This document shows, piece after piece, positions 1-8,861 of a stretch of DNA of 64,000 nt (the stretch's first letter is position 1; each line of letters opens with the position of its first letter). The notes beneath the pieces are model-generated. The model saw only the letters and a program-made list of their open reading frames with translations, had not been told where the DNA came from and searched no databases. The stretch lies in NCBI GenBank assembly GCA_964503145.1, contig CAZCYV010000009.1:1-64000 (forward strand). Reading direction: 5' to 3'. The stretch comes from RBG-16-57-11 sp964503145. Lineage in GTDB: Bacteria; Chloroflexota; Anaerolineae; Anaerolineales; UBA4823. The position numbers were made by a program, and so were the translations under genes.

Positions 1-53
1 GCGAAGGCGGTCTGACCGTCGGCGCCGGCGTGATCACCAAGATCCTGGATTAG
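1..53 (+). CDS. tuf: Elongation factor Tu, C-terminal end (partial)
   Basis: Only the last 16 codons are inside the window. They read EGGLTVGAGVITKILD and end in TAG at 51-53, which is the conserved EF-Tu C-terminus (GRTVGAGVVTKIL-type). EF-Tu delivers aminoacyl-tRNA to the ribosome. Its position just before rpsJ is the common str-S10 gene order, and only 16 bases separate the two genes, so they are probably co-transcribed. Confidence 0.85.
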   Translation, partial: EGGLTVGAGVITKILD

Positions 54-69
54 GCTGGAGCATTTGACA

Positions 70-381
70 ATGATGGCTAAGCAGAAAATACGCATTCGCC
101 TTAAAGCCTACGATCACCGCGTGTTGGACCAGTCCGCCAAGCGCATCGTCGAGACCGCAGAGCGAACTGGCGCACGAGTAGTTGGCCCGGTACCCTTGCC
201 AACCCGGATAGAACGGTTTACAATACGGCGCTCGACTTTCATCGACAAAGACTCGCACGAGCACTTCGAGATCCGCACCCACAACCGCCTCATTGACGTT
301 TTGGATCCCGATTCAAAAACCATCGACATGCTGATGCGTTTGAACCTTCCGGCGGGTGTGGATATCGAAATCAAGATCTAG
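70..381 (+). CDS. rpsJ: Ribosomal protein S10
   Basis: A 103-residue small-subunit protein that also acts as NusE in antitermination complexes. The N-terminal KIRIRLKAYDHRVLD and the C-terminal LPAGVDIEIKI are family hallmarks, and the length is normal. The ATG at 70 is chosen because GGAG at 57-60 lies 9 bases upstream; a second ATG follows at 73, and a TTG at 64 is too close to the ribosome site. First full gene of the S10 operon. Confidence 0.97.
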   Translation: MMAKQKIRIRLKAYDHRVLDQSAKRIVETAERTGARVVGPVPLPTRIERFTIRRSTFIDKDSHEHFEIRTHNRLIDVLDPDSKTIDMLMRLNLPAGVDIEIKI

Positions 382-604
382 TTGGATTGCGGCCTGCGTC
401 AGGCGCTCTGCGAAGACGCCCGACGTGCGGCGCTAGAGTTGTGAACGTTTGAAAAGTAAATAGACAGCGCAAGAACGGCTCTGTGCGTGGGCAAACAAAC
501 CAGCGCTCCTCGGCAGACCGGTTGACTGCGTTGTGGACAGGGATGATGCAGCCAAGCCCAGGCTGACAGTCCCGAAACTATTGAGTAAGGAGACAACAGA
601 GATT
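382..604 (+). other. Gap between rpsJ and rplC
   Basis: A 223-base gap, long for this operon, with no convincing gene. A weak promoter-like pair (TTGTGA at 439-444, TAGACA at 461-466) and a small hairpin (GCCTG-CGT-CAGGC near 392-404) are visible, but neither is strong. The rplC ribosome site AAGGAGA lies at 587-593. It could be a leader controlling the downstream genes; nothing here proves it. Confidence 0.4.
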
Positions 605-1234
605 ATGTTAAAAGGGCTGATTGGCAAGAAAGTCGGCATGACCCAGATTTTCGACGATACCGGTGCGGTTATTCCGGTGACATTGATCGAAGCTGGGCCA
701 TGCTATGTAACCCAGGTGCGCTCGGTGGATCACGACGGTTACGCTGCCGTACAACTGGGTTTCGAAGAAGTCAAGCCTAAGCGCCTTACGGGTGGTCAAC
801 TCGGGCACCTCAAGCGCAACAATCTCCCTCCGTTGCGCTTTTTGCGCGAGTTCCGCGTCAAAGACGCAGGACTGACGGAAGGCGAGAAGCTGGACGTCTC
901 GCTGTTCTCGGTGGGCGATATGGTGGATGTCGTCGGGACCAGCAAAGGGAAGGGCTTCCAGGGCGGTGTGAAGCGTTATCACTTCCGCGGTGGCCCTAAG
1001 ACGCACGGCCAGTCAGACAGGAACCGCGCCCCGGGTTCGCGCGGCTCGGGTACCACGCCAGGGCGAGTTTACAAAGGCGCTCGCGGCCCTGGCCACATGG
1101 GCAACGAGCGGGTTACCGTCCAGAATCTGCGCGTCGTGCTGGTAGATGTGGAACGCAACTTGTTGGGCGTGCGCGGTGCAGTGCCTGGGGCCAAAGGCGG
1201 CCTGTTATTGATCAACGAGGCGCGCAAGCAGTAG
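605..1234 (+). CDS. rplC: Ribosomal protein L3
   Basis: A 209-residue large-subunit protein that reaches towards the peptidyl transferase centre and helps start 50S assembly. The start MLKGLIGKKVGMTQIF and the internal signature GFQGGVKRYHF...GGPKTHG are typical. The ATG at 605 is preferred over an upstream in-frame GTG at 533 because AAGGAGA (587-593) sits 11 bases before it and family members begin at this residue. Confidence 0.97.
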   Translation: MLKGLIGKKVGMTQIFDDTGAVIPVTLIEAGPCYVTQVRSVDHDGYAAVQLGFEEVKPKRLTGGQLGHLKRNNLPPLRFLREFRVKDAGLTEGEKLDVSLFSVGDMVDVVGTSKGKGFQGGVKRYHFRGGPKTHGQSDRNRAPGSRGSGTTPGRVYKGARGPGHMGNERVTVQNLRVVLVDVERNLLGVRGAVPGAKGGLLLINEARKQ

Positions 1235-1282
1235 CAGCGTGCGCCAGACCGATATGGAGGCGGTGTAACAACCGAAAGTGAC

Positions 1283-1933
1283 ATGGAAGTAGATGTCTTG
1301 AACATGGAAGGCCAGAAGGTGAGCACGGTGGAACTGCCATCGGCTATCTTCGAGGCCCCGATTAATGTCGATCTGATGCACCAGGCATTTGTGCGCCAGA
1401 TGGCCAATGCCCGCCTGGGTACGCACAAGACCAAAGGTCGCAGCGAAGTCTCTGGCGGCGGTCGCAAGCCGTGGCGGCAAAAAGGCACCGGCCGCGCCCG
1501 CCAGGGTTCTACTCGCGCGCCTCAATGGGTCGGCGGCGGCAAGGTGCATACGCCTAAACCGCGCGATTACAGCCAGTCGATGCCGCGCAAAATGCGCCAG
1601 GCCGCCATCCGCTCGGCGCTCTCGGCCAAAGCTGCGGAAAAGAGCGTGGTTGTTTTGGATGCGTTGGCCCTGCCAGAGATCAAAACACGCTTGATGGCCC
1701 AGGCGCTGGACCGACTGGTGGGCGATGCCAGCGCTTTGATTCTGATCCCGGAAAAGAACGATGATTACCGGCGGGTGATCCTCTCGACGAACAACCTGCC
1801 CGATGCCAAGACGTTGCTGGTGAATTACCTCAACATCCGGGACCTGTTGAACTACGACCGGTTGATCTTGCCGATGCCGGCATTGTCGATTTTGGAATCT
1901 CTCCTGGCGACCGAAAAGGTTGCGCAGGGTTAG
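1283..1933 (+). CDS. rplD: Ribosomal protein L4
   Basis: A 216-residue large-subunit protein that lines the exit tunnel; in E. coli it also represses its own S10 operon. The loop KPWRQKGTGRARQGS is the family signature. The start at 1283 has only a distant GGAGG (1256-1260), so translation may rely on coupling or on an unusual site. An in-frame ATG at 1304 is a less likely alternative because it would remove conserved N-terminal residues. Confidence 0.95.
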   Translation: MEVDVLNMEGQKVSTVELPSAIFEAPINVDLMHQAFVRQMANARLGTHKTKGRSEVSGGGRKPWRQKGTGRARQGSTRAPQWVGGGKVHTPKPRDYSQSMPRKMRQAAIRSALSAKAAEKSVVVLDALALPEIKTRLMAQALDRLVGDASALILIPEKNDDYRRVILSTNNLPDAKTLLVNYLNIRDLLNYDRLILPMPALSILESLLATEKVAQG

Positions 1934-1944
1934 TGGAGGTAGTC

Positions 1945-2247
1945 ATGACGAGTTACTATGACGTGCTGCGTCGCCCGCTGATTACCGAGAAGACCAATTA
2001 CCAGAACAGCCAGTTGCATCAGTATGTGTTCGAGGTCAGCCCCGATGCGACCAAGACCCTGGTGAAAGATGCGATTGAGAAACTGTTCGATGTGACGGTC
2101 ACCCGAGTCAATATGGTCAATGTCCCCGCCAAGCGCAAGCGCAATTTGCGCAACCGGCGCACGTCTCAACGTCGCGGCAGTTACAAGAAAGCGATTGTCA
2201 CCCTGGCGCCTGGCGATACGATTGCAGCATTCGAAGGAGTGAAATAA
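1945..2247 (+). CDS. rplW: Ribosomal protein L23
   Basis: A 100-residue protein at the nascent chain exit, where trigger factor and SRP dock. The N-terminal YDVLRRPLITEKTN is diagnostic. GGAGG at 1935-1939 decides for the ATG at 1945 rather than the upstream GTG at 1933. The TAA stop overlaps the next start (TAATG), so rplB is translationally coupled. Confidence 0.96.
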   Translation: MTSYYDVLRRPLITEKTNYQNSQLHQYVFEVSPDATKTLVKDAIEKLFDVTVTRVNMVNVPAKRKRNLRNRRTSQRRGSYKKAIVTLAPGDTIAAFEGVK

Positions 2248-3080
2248 TGGGTGTCAAGAAATTCAAACCCGTAACTCCTGGTCAGCGCGGGATGACGGGC
2301 TACAGCTTCGAGGAAATCACCAAAAGCGAGCCGGAGCGCTCCCTGGTTCGCCCGCTGCGAAAGAGCGGCGGCCGCAACATGTATGGCCGTGTGACGGTGC
2401 GTCACCGCGGCGGCGGCAATCGGCGCCAGATGCGCCTGGTAGATTACAAGCGTGACAAGCACGGTATTCCGGCGCGCGTTGCCGCGATCGAATACGATCC
2501 AAACCGCACTGCTCGCCTGGCCTTGTTGTATTACGCAGATGGCGAGAAACGCTACATTATCGCCCCTCAGGATTTGCGGGTTGGCGATACGGTTGTTTCT
2601 GGCCCTCAATCTGAGGTTCGACCGGGGAACAGTTTGCCCATTGCGAACATCCCCGTAGGCACTTTGGTGCACAACGTGGAGCTGAAAGAAGGACGCGGCG
2701 GGCAACTGGTGCGCGCCGCAGGCGGAGCGGCTCAACTCCTGGCGAAGGAGGGCGATTACGCCCAGATTCGCATGCCCTCCGGTGAAGTTCGCCTGGTGCG
2801 TCAGAGCTGCTATGCCACCATTGGTCAGGTGGGCAACCTGGACCACAGCAACATCAAGCTGGGCAAGGCTGGCCGCAAGCGCCATATGGGCATCCGCCCG
2901 ACGGTGCGCGGCACCGCCATGACCCCGCGCGATCACCCGCATGGTGGTGGTGAGGGTCGGCAGCCGATCGGTATGCCCAGCCCGAAGAGCCCCTGGGGTA
3001 AACCCACCCTGGGCTATAAGACTCGCCGCAATAAAAAGACGGACAAGTATATTGTCCGCCGGCGTGGTAAGAAACGCTAG
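2247..3080 (+). CDS. rplB: Ribosomal protein L2
   Basis: A 277-residue large-subunit protein needed for subunit association and peptidyl transfer. GRVTVRHRGGG near residue 50 and the C-terminal HPHGGGEGRQPIG stretch, which contains the conserved histidine implicated in activity, are present. It starts on the last base of the rplW stop codon. Length and architecture are normal. Confidence 0.98.
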   Translation: MGVKKFKPVTPGQRGMTGYSFEEITKSEPERSLVRPLRKSGGRNMYGRVTVRHRGGGNRRQMRLVDYKRDKHGIPARVAAIEYDPNRTARLALLYYADGEKRYIIAPQDLRVGDTVVSGPQSEVRPGNSLPIANIPVGTLVHNVELKEGRGGQLVRAAGGAAQLLAKEGDYAQIRMPSGEVRLVRQSCYATIGQVGNLDHSNIKLGKAGRKRHMGIRPTVRGTAMTPRDHPHGGGEGRQPIGMPSPKSPWGKPTLGYKTRRNKKTDKYIVRRRGKKR

Positions 3081-3095
3081 ACCGGAGAAAGAACT

Positions 3096-3374
3096 ATGGG
3101 ACGTTCGTTGAAAAAAGGTCCTTTCATCGATTCGAAGTTGTTGCAGAGAATCGAAGCTATGAATGAACGCGGCGAAAAGAAGGTCATCCGCACCTGGAGC
3201 CGCGATAGCACCATCTTCCCTCAGATGGTAGGCCACACGATCGCTGTTCATGACGGTCGCAGACATGTGCCGATCTACATCACAGAGAACATGGTCGGAC
3301 ATAAGCTGGGCGAATTTGCCCCGACGCGCCTGTTCCGCGGCCATGTTGCTGAGAAGAAATCGAAGAGAGGATAG
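3096..3374 (+). CDS. rpsS: Ribosomal protein S19
   Basis: A 92-residue protein of the 30S head that contacts S13 and the A-site finger. MGRSLKKGPFID and the HKLGEFAPTR motif identify the family. A clear ribosome site (CCGGAGAAAG) precedes the ATG, and rplV follows after 6 bases, consistent with one transcript. Confidence 0.97.
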   Translation: MGRSLKKGPFIDSKLLQRIEAMNERGEKKVIRTWSRDSTIFPQMVGHTIAVHDGRRHVPIYITENMVGHKLGEFAPTRLFRGHVAEKKSKRG

Positions 3375-3380
3375 GACGAC

Positions 3381-3725
3381 ATGCCTACGGATATTCTCGC
3401 AAAGGGTCGTTATGTCCCGGTTTCTGCTCAAAAAGTGCGTCAGGTGGTCGATCTGGTGCGCGGCAAGGATGTTGTAGAAGCGCTTTCGCTGCTGAAGTTC
3501 ACCCCCAACCGCGCGGCTCACCCTGTCTCGAAGATCATCGCTTCGGCGATGGCGAACGGCGAGGAAAATTTCGGGGTCAGCCGGGACGATTTGTACATCT
3601 ACCGCATTTTTGCCGATGAGGCCCCCACGCGCAAATGGCGTCGGTTTGGCGCTCGTGGGCGGTTCAAGCCCTGGCTGCGGCGTTCGGCGCACGTGACGGT
3701 CATCCTGCGCGAGCGGGAATCGTGA
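3381..3725 (+). CDS. rplV: Ribosomal protein L22
   Basis: A 114-residue protein of the exit tunnel. The N-terminal YVPVSAQKVRQVVDLVRGK is the usual L22 start, and the end carries the beta-hairpin region GARGRFKPWLRRSAHVTVI. The hairpin, where macrolide resistance mutations occur in other bacteria, is present but fairly diverged. It lies between rpsS and rpsC as in nearly all S10 operons. Confidence 0.96.
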   Translation: MPTDILAKGRYVPVSAQKVRQVVDLVRGKDVVEALSLLKFTPNRAAHPVSKIIASAMANGEENFGVSRDDLYIYRIFADEAPTRKWRRFGARGRFKPWLRRSAHVTVILRERES

Positions 3726-3753
3726 GGCGGTGTTCTGCACCGAAGGAGATTGT

Positions 3754-4431
3754 ATGGGACGCAAAGTAAATCCAATTGGTTTTCGCCTGAAGATCAACAA
3801 GACCTGGGAAGGCCGCTGGTACGCCGAGGGCAATGAATATGTCCAGAATTTGCACCAGGATTTTCACCTGCGGGATTTGGTGCGCGCCGAGGCCCCGAAA
3901 GCCGGGGTGTCGCGAGTAGATATCGAGCGCTTCCCGGGCAAGGTGAAAGTGATCGTGCACACCGCCAAACCGGGCATCCTGATTGGCCGCAAGGGCGAAA
4001 ACGTCAAGAAGATCCGCCAGAGCCTGGAGAGCGTGGTCGGCAAGAAGATCGACCTGGAAATCAAAGAGATCAAATCCCCTGACCTGGACGCTTATCTGGT
4101 GGCTCAGAATATCGCCGAGCAGCTCGAGCGCCGCATCAGCTATCAACGAGCGATGAAGCGCGCCATTCAGCAAGCCGCTCGCCAGGGCGGGCAAGGCATT
4201 CGCGTCGAAGTATCCGGTCGCCTGAGCGGGGCCGAGATGGCGCGCACGGTCAACATGCGCGAGGGGCGAGTGCCCCGCCAGACGTTGCGCGCCGATATCG
4301 ACTACTCCCGCGCCGAAGCGCTGACGACCTATGGGCGCATCGGGGTGAAGGTGTGGATCTATCGAGGCGAAGTGCTTCCGGAGTTGGAAGAAAAGCCCGA
4401 GGCTACCGAGGGCGTCTATGTCAGTGAGTAA
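3754..4431 (+). CDS. rpsC: Ribosomal protein S3
   Basis: A 225-residue protein at the mRNA entry site with helicase-like activity together with S4. MGRKVNPIGFRL opens the protein and a KH domain carries ILIGRKGENVKKI. AAGGAGA at 3743-3749 supports the ATG at 3754; the upstream in-frame start at 3730 would add eight residues not found in the family. The acidic C-terminal tail is normal. Confidence 0.97.
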   Translation: MGRKVNPIGFRLKINKTWEGRWYAEGNEYVQNLHQDFHLRDLVRAEAPKAGVSRVDIERFPGKVKVIVHTAKPGILIGRKGENVKKIRQSLESVVGKKIDLEIKEIKSPDLDAYLVAQNIAEQLERRISYQRAMKRAIQQAARQGGQGIRVEVSGRLSGAEMARTVNMREGRVPRQTLRADIDYSRAEALTTYGRIGVKVWIYRGEVLPELEEKPEATEGVYVSE

Positions 4432-4443
4432 GAAGGTGTCATC

Positions 4444-4886
<443 letters not shown>

Positions 4887-4890
<4 letters not shown>

Positions 4891-5105
4891 GCCAGAAGAA
4901 CCAAAAGCTACGTGGGGCCTCTCTGGACGAGTTGCGCAAGCAACTGAACGATGCTCGAGAAGAGTTGATGAATCTGCGGTTTCGGCAAGCGACTGGTGAA
5001 TTGACCGACTTCACTCGTCTGCGCCTGACCCGCCGCCAGATCGCTCGCCTGATGACGATTATTGCCGAGCGCGAGAAGCAAGCGGCATTGGGAGGTGAAA
5101 GATGA
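4887..5105 (+). CDS. rpmC: Ribosomal protein L29
   Basis: A 72-residue two-helix protein near the tunnel exit, part of the docking site for SRP and trigger factor. The LDELRKQLNDAREELMNLRF segment and the following LTRRQIARLMTII match the family. It overlaps rplP and rpsQ by four bases each (ATGA), so all three are probably translated in series. Confidence 0.95.
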
Positions 5106-5401
5106 ACACTCGACGTCGCATGGTAGGTGTGGTCACCAGCGATAAGATGCAAAAGACGGTGGTCGTGGAGGTTTCGCACACTTACCGCCACAAGCTCTAC
5201 AAGAAGGTGGTGCATAGCCGCCGGCGCTTCATGGCGCATGATGAGTTGGGGTGCAAGGTCGGCGACACGGTGCAAATCGTGGAGAGCCGCCCGATCTCCC
5301 GGCACAAGCGTTGGGTGGTGGAGACTATCCTGCGCCGAGAAGTCGGCGCTGGCGATACCACGCTGGAAGCGATTTCCTCGATACCGGAGGGTGCGGCATG
5401 A
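5102..5401 (+). CDS. rpsQ: Ribosomal protein S17
   Basis: A 99-residue OB-fold protein, one of the primary 16S rRNA binders. GVVTSDKMQKTVVVEV and the central GDTVQIVESRPISRHKRW are clear family marks. It is slightly longer than the E. coli protein because of a short C-terminal tail. ATGA overlaps link it to rpmC upstream and rplN downstream. Confidence 0.96.
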   Translation: MNTRRRMVGVVTSDKMQKTVVVEVSHTYRHKLYKKVVHSRRRFMAHDELGCKVGDTVQIVESRPISRHKRWVVETILRREVGAGDTTLEAISSIPEGAA

Positions 5402-5769
5402 TTCAGCAAGAGACGCGAGTGAAAGTCGCCGATAACACCGGCGCGCGTGAGTTGCTGGTGATCCATATCATGGGTGGTTCGACCCGGCGCTATGGTCGTG
5501 TCGGCGATGTGGTAGTTGCAACGGTGAAATCTGCCGCTCCGCAAGGCGCGGTCAAGAAAAGCGACATTGTGCGCGCCGTGATCGTTCGCTGCGCCAAAGA
5601 ATGGCGCCGTGAAGATGGCTCATCGATCCGTTTCGATGACAATGCCGCGGTCATCCTGGATACCGATGGCAAGAATCCCAAAGGCACCCGTATCTTTGGC
5701 CCGGTGGCTCGCGAGTTGCGCGAAAAGGGTTTTATGAAGATCGTCTCTTTGGCGCCAGAGGTGCTCTGA
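5398..5769 (+). CDS. rplN: Ribosomal protein L14
   Basis: A 123-residue protein of the subunit interface. MIQQETRVKVADNTGAREL is the standard start, and DIVRAVIVRC and GTRIFGPVARELR follow. The ATG at 5398 overlaps the rpsQ stop; a longer in-frame reading from 5251 lies inside rpsQ and is not used. L14 is also the target of the silencing factor RsfS. Confidence 0.97.
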   Translation: MIQQETRVKVADNTGARELLVIHIMGGSTRRYGRVGDVVVATVKSAAPQGAVKKSDIVRAVIVRCAKEWRREDGSSIRFDDNAAVILDTDGKNPKGTRIFGPVARELREKGFMKIVSLAPEVL

Positions 5770-5807
5770 GGCCAGGGAGAAGCGTTTCAAACGCAGGAGC
5801 GAGAGCC

Positions 5808-6137
5808 GTGAAAGTAAAGATTCGAAAAGGTGATACTGTTGAGGTTATCAGCGGTCGGCTGGAGGACAAGGGTAAGCGCGGCCAGGTGATCAAGGTCTTG
5901 CCGGAAGAGCGCCGCGTGGTCGTGCAGGGCGTCAACATCCGCAAGAAGCACCAGAAGCAGGTGCAGACCCAGGGCCGGACGCTTAACCCGGGCATTATCG
6001 AGTTCGAAGGGCCAATTTCGATCTCGAATGTGATGCTGGTTTGTCCGCAGTGCGGCGAGCCGACCCGCGTGGGCGTCCTGCGCAAAGAAGAAGGCGCGCT
6101 GCGGGTTTGCAAGAAATGCAACGCACAGTTCAATTAG
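5808..6137 (+). CDS. rplX: Ribosomal protein L24
   Basis: A 109-residue early assembly protein with an N-terminal KOW motif (KGDTVEVISGRLEDKGKRG). The C-terminal half keeps two CxxC pairs (CPQCGEP and CKKCNAQ), the zinc-ribbon form seen in many bacteria. It starts with GTG at 5808. A 38-base spacer separates it from rplN. Confidence 0.96.
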   Translation: MKVKIRKGDTVEVISGRLEDKGKRGQVIKVLPEERRVVVQGVNIRKKHQKQVQTQGRTLNPGIIEFEGPISISNVMLVCPQCGEPTRVGVLRKEEGALRVCKKCNAQFN

Positions 6138-6159
6138 CCGCTGCGTTGGGAGCAATATT

Positions 6160-6708
6160 ATGAGCCATGTGCTAAAAGAACGCTATCAGAAAGAGGTCGT
6201 TCCGGCCTTGATGAAGACGCTCGGTTTGAGCAATATCATGGAAGTGCCGCGCATCGAGAAGGTCGTGGTGAACATCGGTCTGGGCGAAGCCCTGGACAAC
6301 GCCAAGGCTCTGGACGCGGCGGTGGTCGATCTGACGGCGATCACCGGGCAAAAGCCGATTGTGACCAAGGCGCGCAAGTCCATCGCCAACTTCAAGCTGC
6401 GCGAGGGGCGGGCGATCGGTGTGAAAGTCACTCTGCGCGGGGACCGCATGTGGTCTTTCTTGGATCGGATGATGAATGTGGCGCTGCCGCGCGTGCGCGA
6501 TTTTCGCGGCGTCTCCGCCGATTCGTTCGATGGTCGCGGGAACTACACCCTGGGCTTTCGTGAGCAGTTGGTGTTCCCGGAGATCGAGTACGACAAGATC
6601 GACAAACTCAGAGGCCTGGAAGTGACGATTGTCACCACTGCAAGGAACGACGATCACGGCAGACAGCTATTGAGATTGCTGGGTATGCCGTTCAAAAAGG
6701 AAGGTTAA
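6160..6708 (+). CDS. rplE: Ribosomal protein L5
   Basis: A 182-residue protein that binds 5S rRNA and the P-site tRNA side of the central protuberance. KVVVNIGLGEA, KARKSIANFKLREG and RVRDFRGVS are family signatures. The length is normal and it leads directly to rpsZ with 3 bases between them. Confidence 0.97.
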   Translation: MSHVLKERYQKEVVPALMKTLGLSNIMEVPRIEKVVVNIGLGEALDNAKALDAAVVDLTAITGQKPIVTKARKSIANFKLREGRAIGVKVTLRGDRMWSFLDRMMNVALPRVRDFRGVSADSFDGRGNYTLGFREQLVFPEIEYDKIDKLRGLEVTIVTTARNDDHGRQLLRLLGMPFKKEG

Positions 6709-6711
6709 TCG

Positions 6712-6894
6712 ATGGCCAAGACATGTATGATGATCCGGGAAACACGGCGGAAATACCCGATCCGCGTGCGCAATCGATGCAAGATATGTGGACGCCCGCG
6801 TGGTTACATACGCCGCTTTGGCCTGTGTCGGATTTGCTTCCGCGAACTGGCCTTACAGGGCAAACTGCCCGGTGTGGTGAAATCTTCCTGGTAG
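6712..6894 (+). CDS. rpsZ: Ribosomal protein S14, zinc-binding type
   Basis: A 60-residue S14 of the short zinc (Z) type. Cysteines 23, 26, 39 and 42 form the CxxC...CxxC zinc site. Some bacteria keep a second, zinc-free S14 for zinc starvation; none is seen in this window. It sits in the normal spc order between rplE and rpsH. Confidence 0.97.
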   Translation: MAKTCMMIRETRRKYPIRVRNRCKICGRPRGYIRRFGLCRICFRELALQGKLPGVVKSSW

Positions 6895-6913
6895 CCGGGT
6901 GGAGGGTATTGAG

Positions 6914-7327
6914 ATGAGTGTGAACGATCCAATTAGCGATATGTTGACCCGCATTCGGAATGCGATCAGCGCGGGTCATGCCCTGGTGGCTTTGCCCAGC
7001 TCCAAGATCAAGGAGAACATTGCCCGCATCTTGCAGGAAGAAGGGTATATCAGCGGGTACGAAGTCGTGGATGGCAAGGTGGCTGGTTCGAAGGTCTTGC
7101 GGATTCACTTGAAATACGTCGGTGAGCGGCGCGAACGCCGTCCGGTGATCACCGGCCTGGAGCGGGTGAGCCGTCCGGGCCGCCGCGTGTACACCGGCAA
7201 GCAGGAGATCCCCTGGGTGCTCTCAGGGATGGGCATCGCCATTTTGTCCACGCCGAAAGGCGTGATGACTGGACAGCGCGCCCGCCAGCTGGGTGTTGGC
7301 GGCGAGGTGCTGTGCAAGATCTGGTAA
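6914..7327 (+). CDS. rpsH: Ribosomal protein S8
   Basis: A 137-residue primary binder of the 16S central domain and, in E. coli, the translational repressor of the spc operon. VNDPISDMLTRIRNA begins the protein and GGEVLCKIW ends it. GGAGG at 6901-6905 places the start at the ATG at 6914, not at the upstream GTG at 6899. Confidence 0.97.
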   Translation: MSVNDPISDMLTRIRNAISAGHALVALPSSKIKENIARILQEEGYISGYEVVDGKVAGSKVLRIHLKYVGERRERRPVITGLERVSRPGRRVYTGKQEIPWVLSGMGIAILSTPKGVMTGQRARQLGVGGEVLCKIW

Positions 7328-7337
7328 GGAGGCTGGA

Positions 7338-7880
7338 ATGTCCCGAATTGGTCGCTTACCAGTAGTTTTGCCCAAAGGTGTGGAGGTCAACATCGAGGGT
7401 ACGAGCGTACACGTCAAAGGGCCCAAAGGCGAGATGCGCCAGACCTTCCCGCCTTCGATGCAGATCACGCTCAAGGAAGGCGTGTTGGAAGTATCTCGCG
7501 CCACAGATGCGCGCACTGATCGCTCCCTGCACGGGATGACCCGCGCATTGATCAATAATATGGTGGTTGGCGTCAGCGCCGGCTTCGAGAGAATCCTCGA
7601 AGTGAATGGCGTGGGGTATCGCGCAGAAATGCAGGGCAAAAACCTGGTCTTATATGTCGGTTATTCTCACCCCGTGGTGATCGAGCCGCCGGAAGGCATT
7701 TCATTCGATGCCGATGCGAAGACCCGGCAAATCAAGGTTATGGGCTACGACAAGCAGTTGGTGGGCCAGGTGGCTGCCGATATCCGCAAAGTTCGCCCGC
7801 CGGAACCATATCAGGGCAAGGGCATCAAATACTTGGAAGAGAAGATCCGCCGCAAGGCAGGTAAAGCGGGTAAGGTGTAA
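7338..7880 (+). CDS. rplF: Ribosomal protein L6
   Basis: A 180-residue protein near the sarcin-ricin loop, needed for factor binding and 50S maturation. MSRIGRLPVVLPKGVEV and the C-terminal IRKVRPPEPYQGKGIKY are hallmark segments. TAAGGAGG before the ATG at 7338 defines the start. It is followed by rplR after 2 bases. Confidence 0.97.
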   Translation: MSRIGRLPVVLPKGVEVNIEGTSVHVKGPKGEMRQTFPPSMQITLKEGVLEVSRATDARTDRSLHGMTRALINNMVVGVSAGFERILEVNGVGYRAEMQGKNLVLYVGYSHPVVIEPPEGISFDADAKTRQIKVMGYDKQLVGQVAADIRKVRPPEPYQGKGIKYLEEKIRRKAGKAGKV

Positions 7881-7882
7881 AG

Positions 7883-8251
7883 ATGAGCAATAATGCGTCA
7901 AGAGCTGAAGCGCGCCTGAGACGACATGCGCGTGTTCGTAAAAAAATAATCGGCACACCGGAACGGCCTCGGCTGAGCGTATTTCGCAGCACCGCGCAGA
8001 TTTACGCCCAGGTGATCGATGATCAGACCGGGCATACCCTGGTGTCTGCTTCCAGCATCGACCACGAGTTGCGGCCCAAGCTGGACGGTCTGAAGAAGGT
8101 CGAACAGGCGCGCCTGGTGGGCAAGACCGTTGCCGAGCGCGCCCGTAGCAAGGGCATCCAGAAGGTGGTGTTCGACCGTGGCGGCTTTCGCTACATTGGG
8201 CGTGTGAAGGCCCTGGCCGATGCAGCCCGTGAAGGTGGTTTGGAATTCTAG
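7883..8251 (+). CDS. rplR: Ribosomal protein L18
   Basis: A 122-residue 5S rRNA-binding protein. The family segments RLSVFRSTAQIYAQVIDD and FDRGGFRYIGRVKALADAAREGGL are present. The N-terminus is basic, as expected for RNA contacts. The 76 bases between its stop and rpsE can fold into a branched hairpin, listed separately. Confidence 0.96.
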   Translation: MSNNASRAEARLRRHARVRKKIIGTPERPRLSVFRSTAQIYAQVIDDQTGHTLVSASSIDHELRPKLDGLKKVEQARLVGKTVAERARSKGIQKVVFDRGGFRYIGRVKALADAAREGGLEF

Positions 8252-8314
8252 TCGAGCCAGGTGAGACCGCTGACGTTGGCCGAGCGCCAGCCCTCTGCGG
8301 TCTCTCACCTCGAC
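8251..8314 (+). other. Stem-loop between rplR and rpsE
   Basis: An imperfect inverted repeat that would fold in the mRNA: GTCGA (8251-8255), GGTGAG (8260-8265) and ACCGC (8266-8270) pair with GCGGT (8297-8301), CTCACC (8304-8309) and TCGAC (8310-8314). This gives 16 pairs with one bulge on each side, and the loop holds a small TGGC/GCCA pair. There is no T-run, so it is not a terminator. A processing or regulatory element is possible. Confidence 0.5.
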
Positions 8315-8327
8315 CGAGGAGAAACGT

Positions 8328-8861
8328 ATGTCGGACTTCGAATATTCTGAGTACACACCCACAGAGCTTGACGAGCGCGTTGTAGATATCGCGCGTGTGG
8401 CGAAAGTGGTAAAAGGCGGTCGCCGTTTCAACTTCCGCGTGACTGTTGTCGTCGGCGATAACCGCGGCAGCGTTGGGGTGGGCATTGGGAAAGCGAACGC
8501 CGTTCCCGACGCCATGCGGAAAGCCTCGGAACGCGCCCGCAAGAACATGCACAAGGTGCACACTTACAAGACCACCATCCCCCACGAGGTGATTGGCAAA
8601 GTGTCCGGATCGAAGGTGTTGCTCAAGCCGGCCTCGCCTGGTACGGGCGTGATCGCTGGCGGCGGTGTGCGCGCAGTGCTGGAAGCTGCCGGGATTTCGG
8701 ACATCCTGACCAAGTCGTTGGGCAGCAGCAATATCTTGAACGTGGTCTCGGCGACTATGTTGGCGTTGGATCAGCTCAAATCGCCGGAAATCGAAGCGGC
8801 GCAGCGCGGCAAATCGCCCAAGGATGTGACGCCGTTTTGGGATCGGAGGAAAAATGGCTGA
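8328..8861 (+). CDS. rpsE: Ribosomal protein S5
   Basis: A 177-residue protein with an N-terminal double-stranded RNA-binding fold, involved in decoding accuracy with S4. RFNFRVTVVVGDNRGSVG, GIGKANAVPDA and IAGGGVRAVLEAAGISD are typical. CGAGGAGAAA precedes the ATG. The last 8 bases overlap rpmD. Confidence 0.97.
   Translation: MSDFEYSEYTPTELDERVVDIARVAKVVKGGRRFNFRVTVVVGDNRGSVGVGIGKANAVPDAMRKASERARKNMHKVHTYKTTIPHEVIGKVSGSKVLLKPASPGTGVIAGGGVRAVLEAAGISDILTKSLGSSNILNVVSATMLALDQLKSPEIEAAQRGKSPKDVTPFWDRRKNG

Noticed and set aside
439..466. Promoter before rplC
   Set aside because: TTGTGA and TAGACA are poor matches, and the genes are normally co-transcribed from upstream.
2181..3833. A 550-codon open frame on the minus strand across rplW-rpsC
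   Set aside because: It lies wholly opposite well-identified ribosomal genes, has no family features, and long antisense frames are expected with this codon bias.
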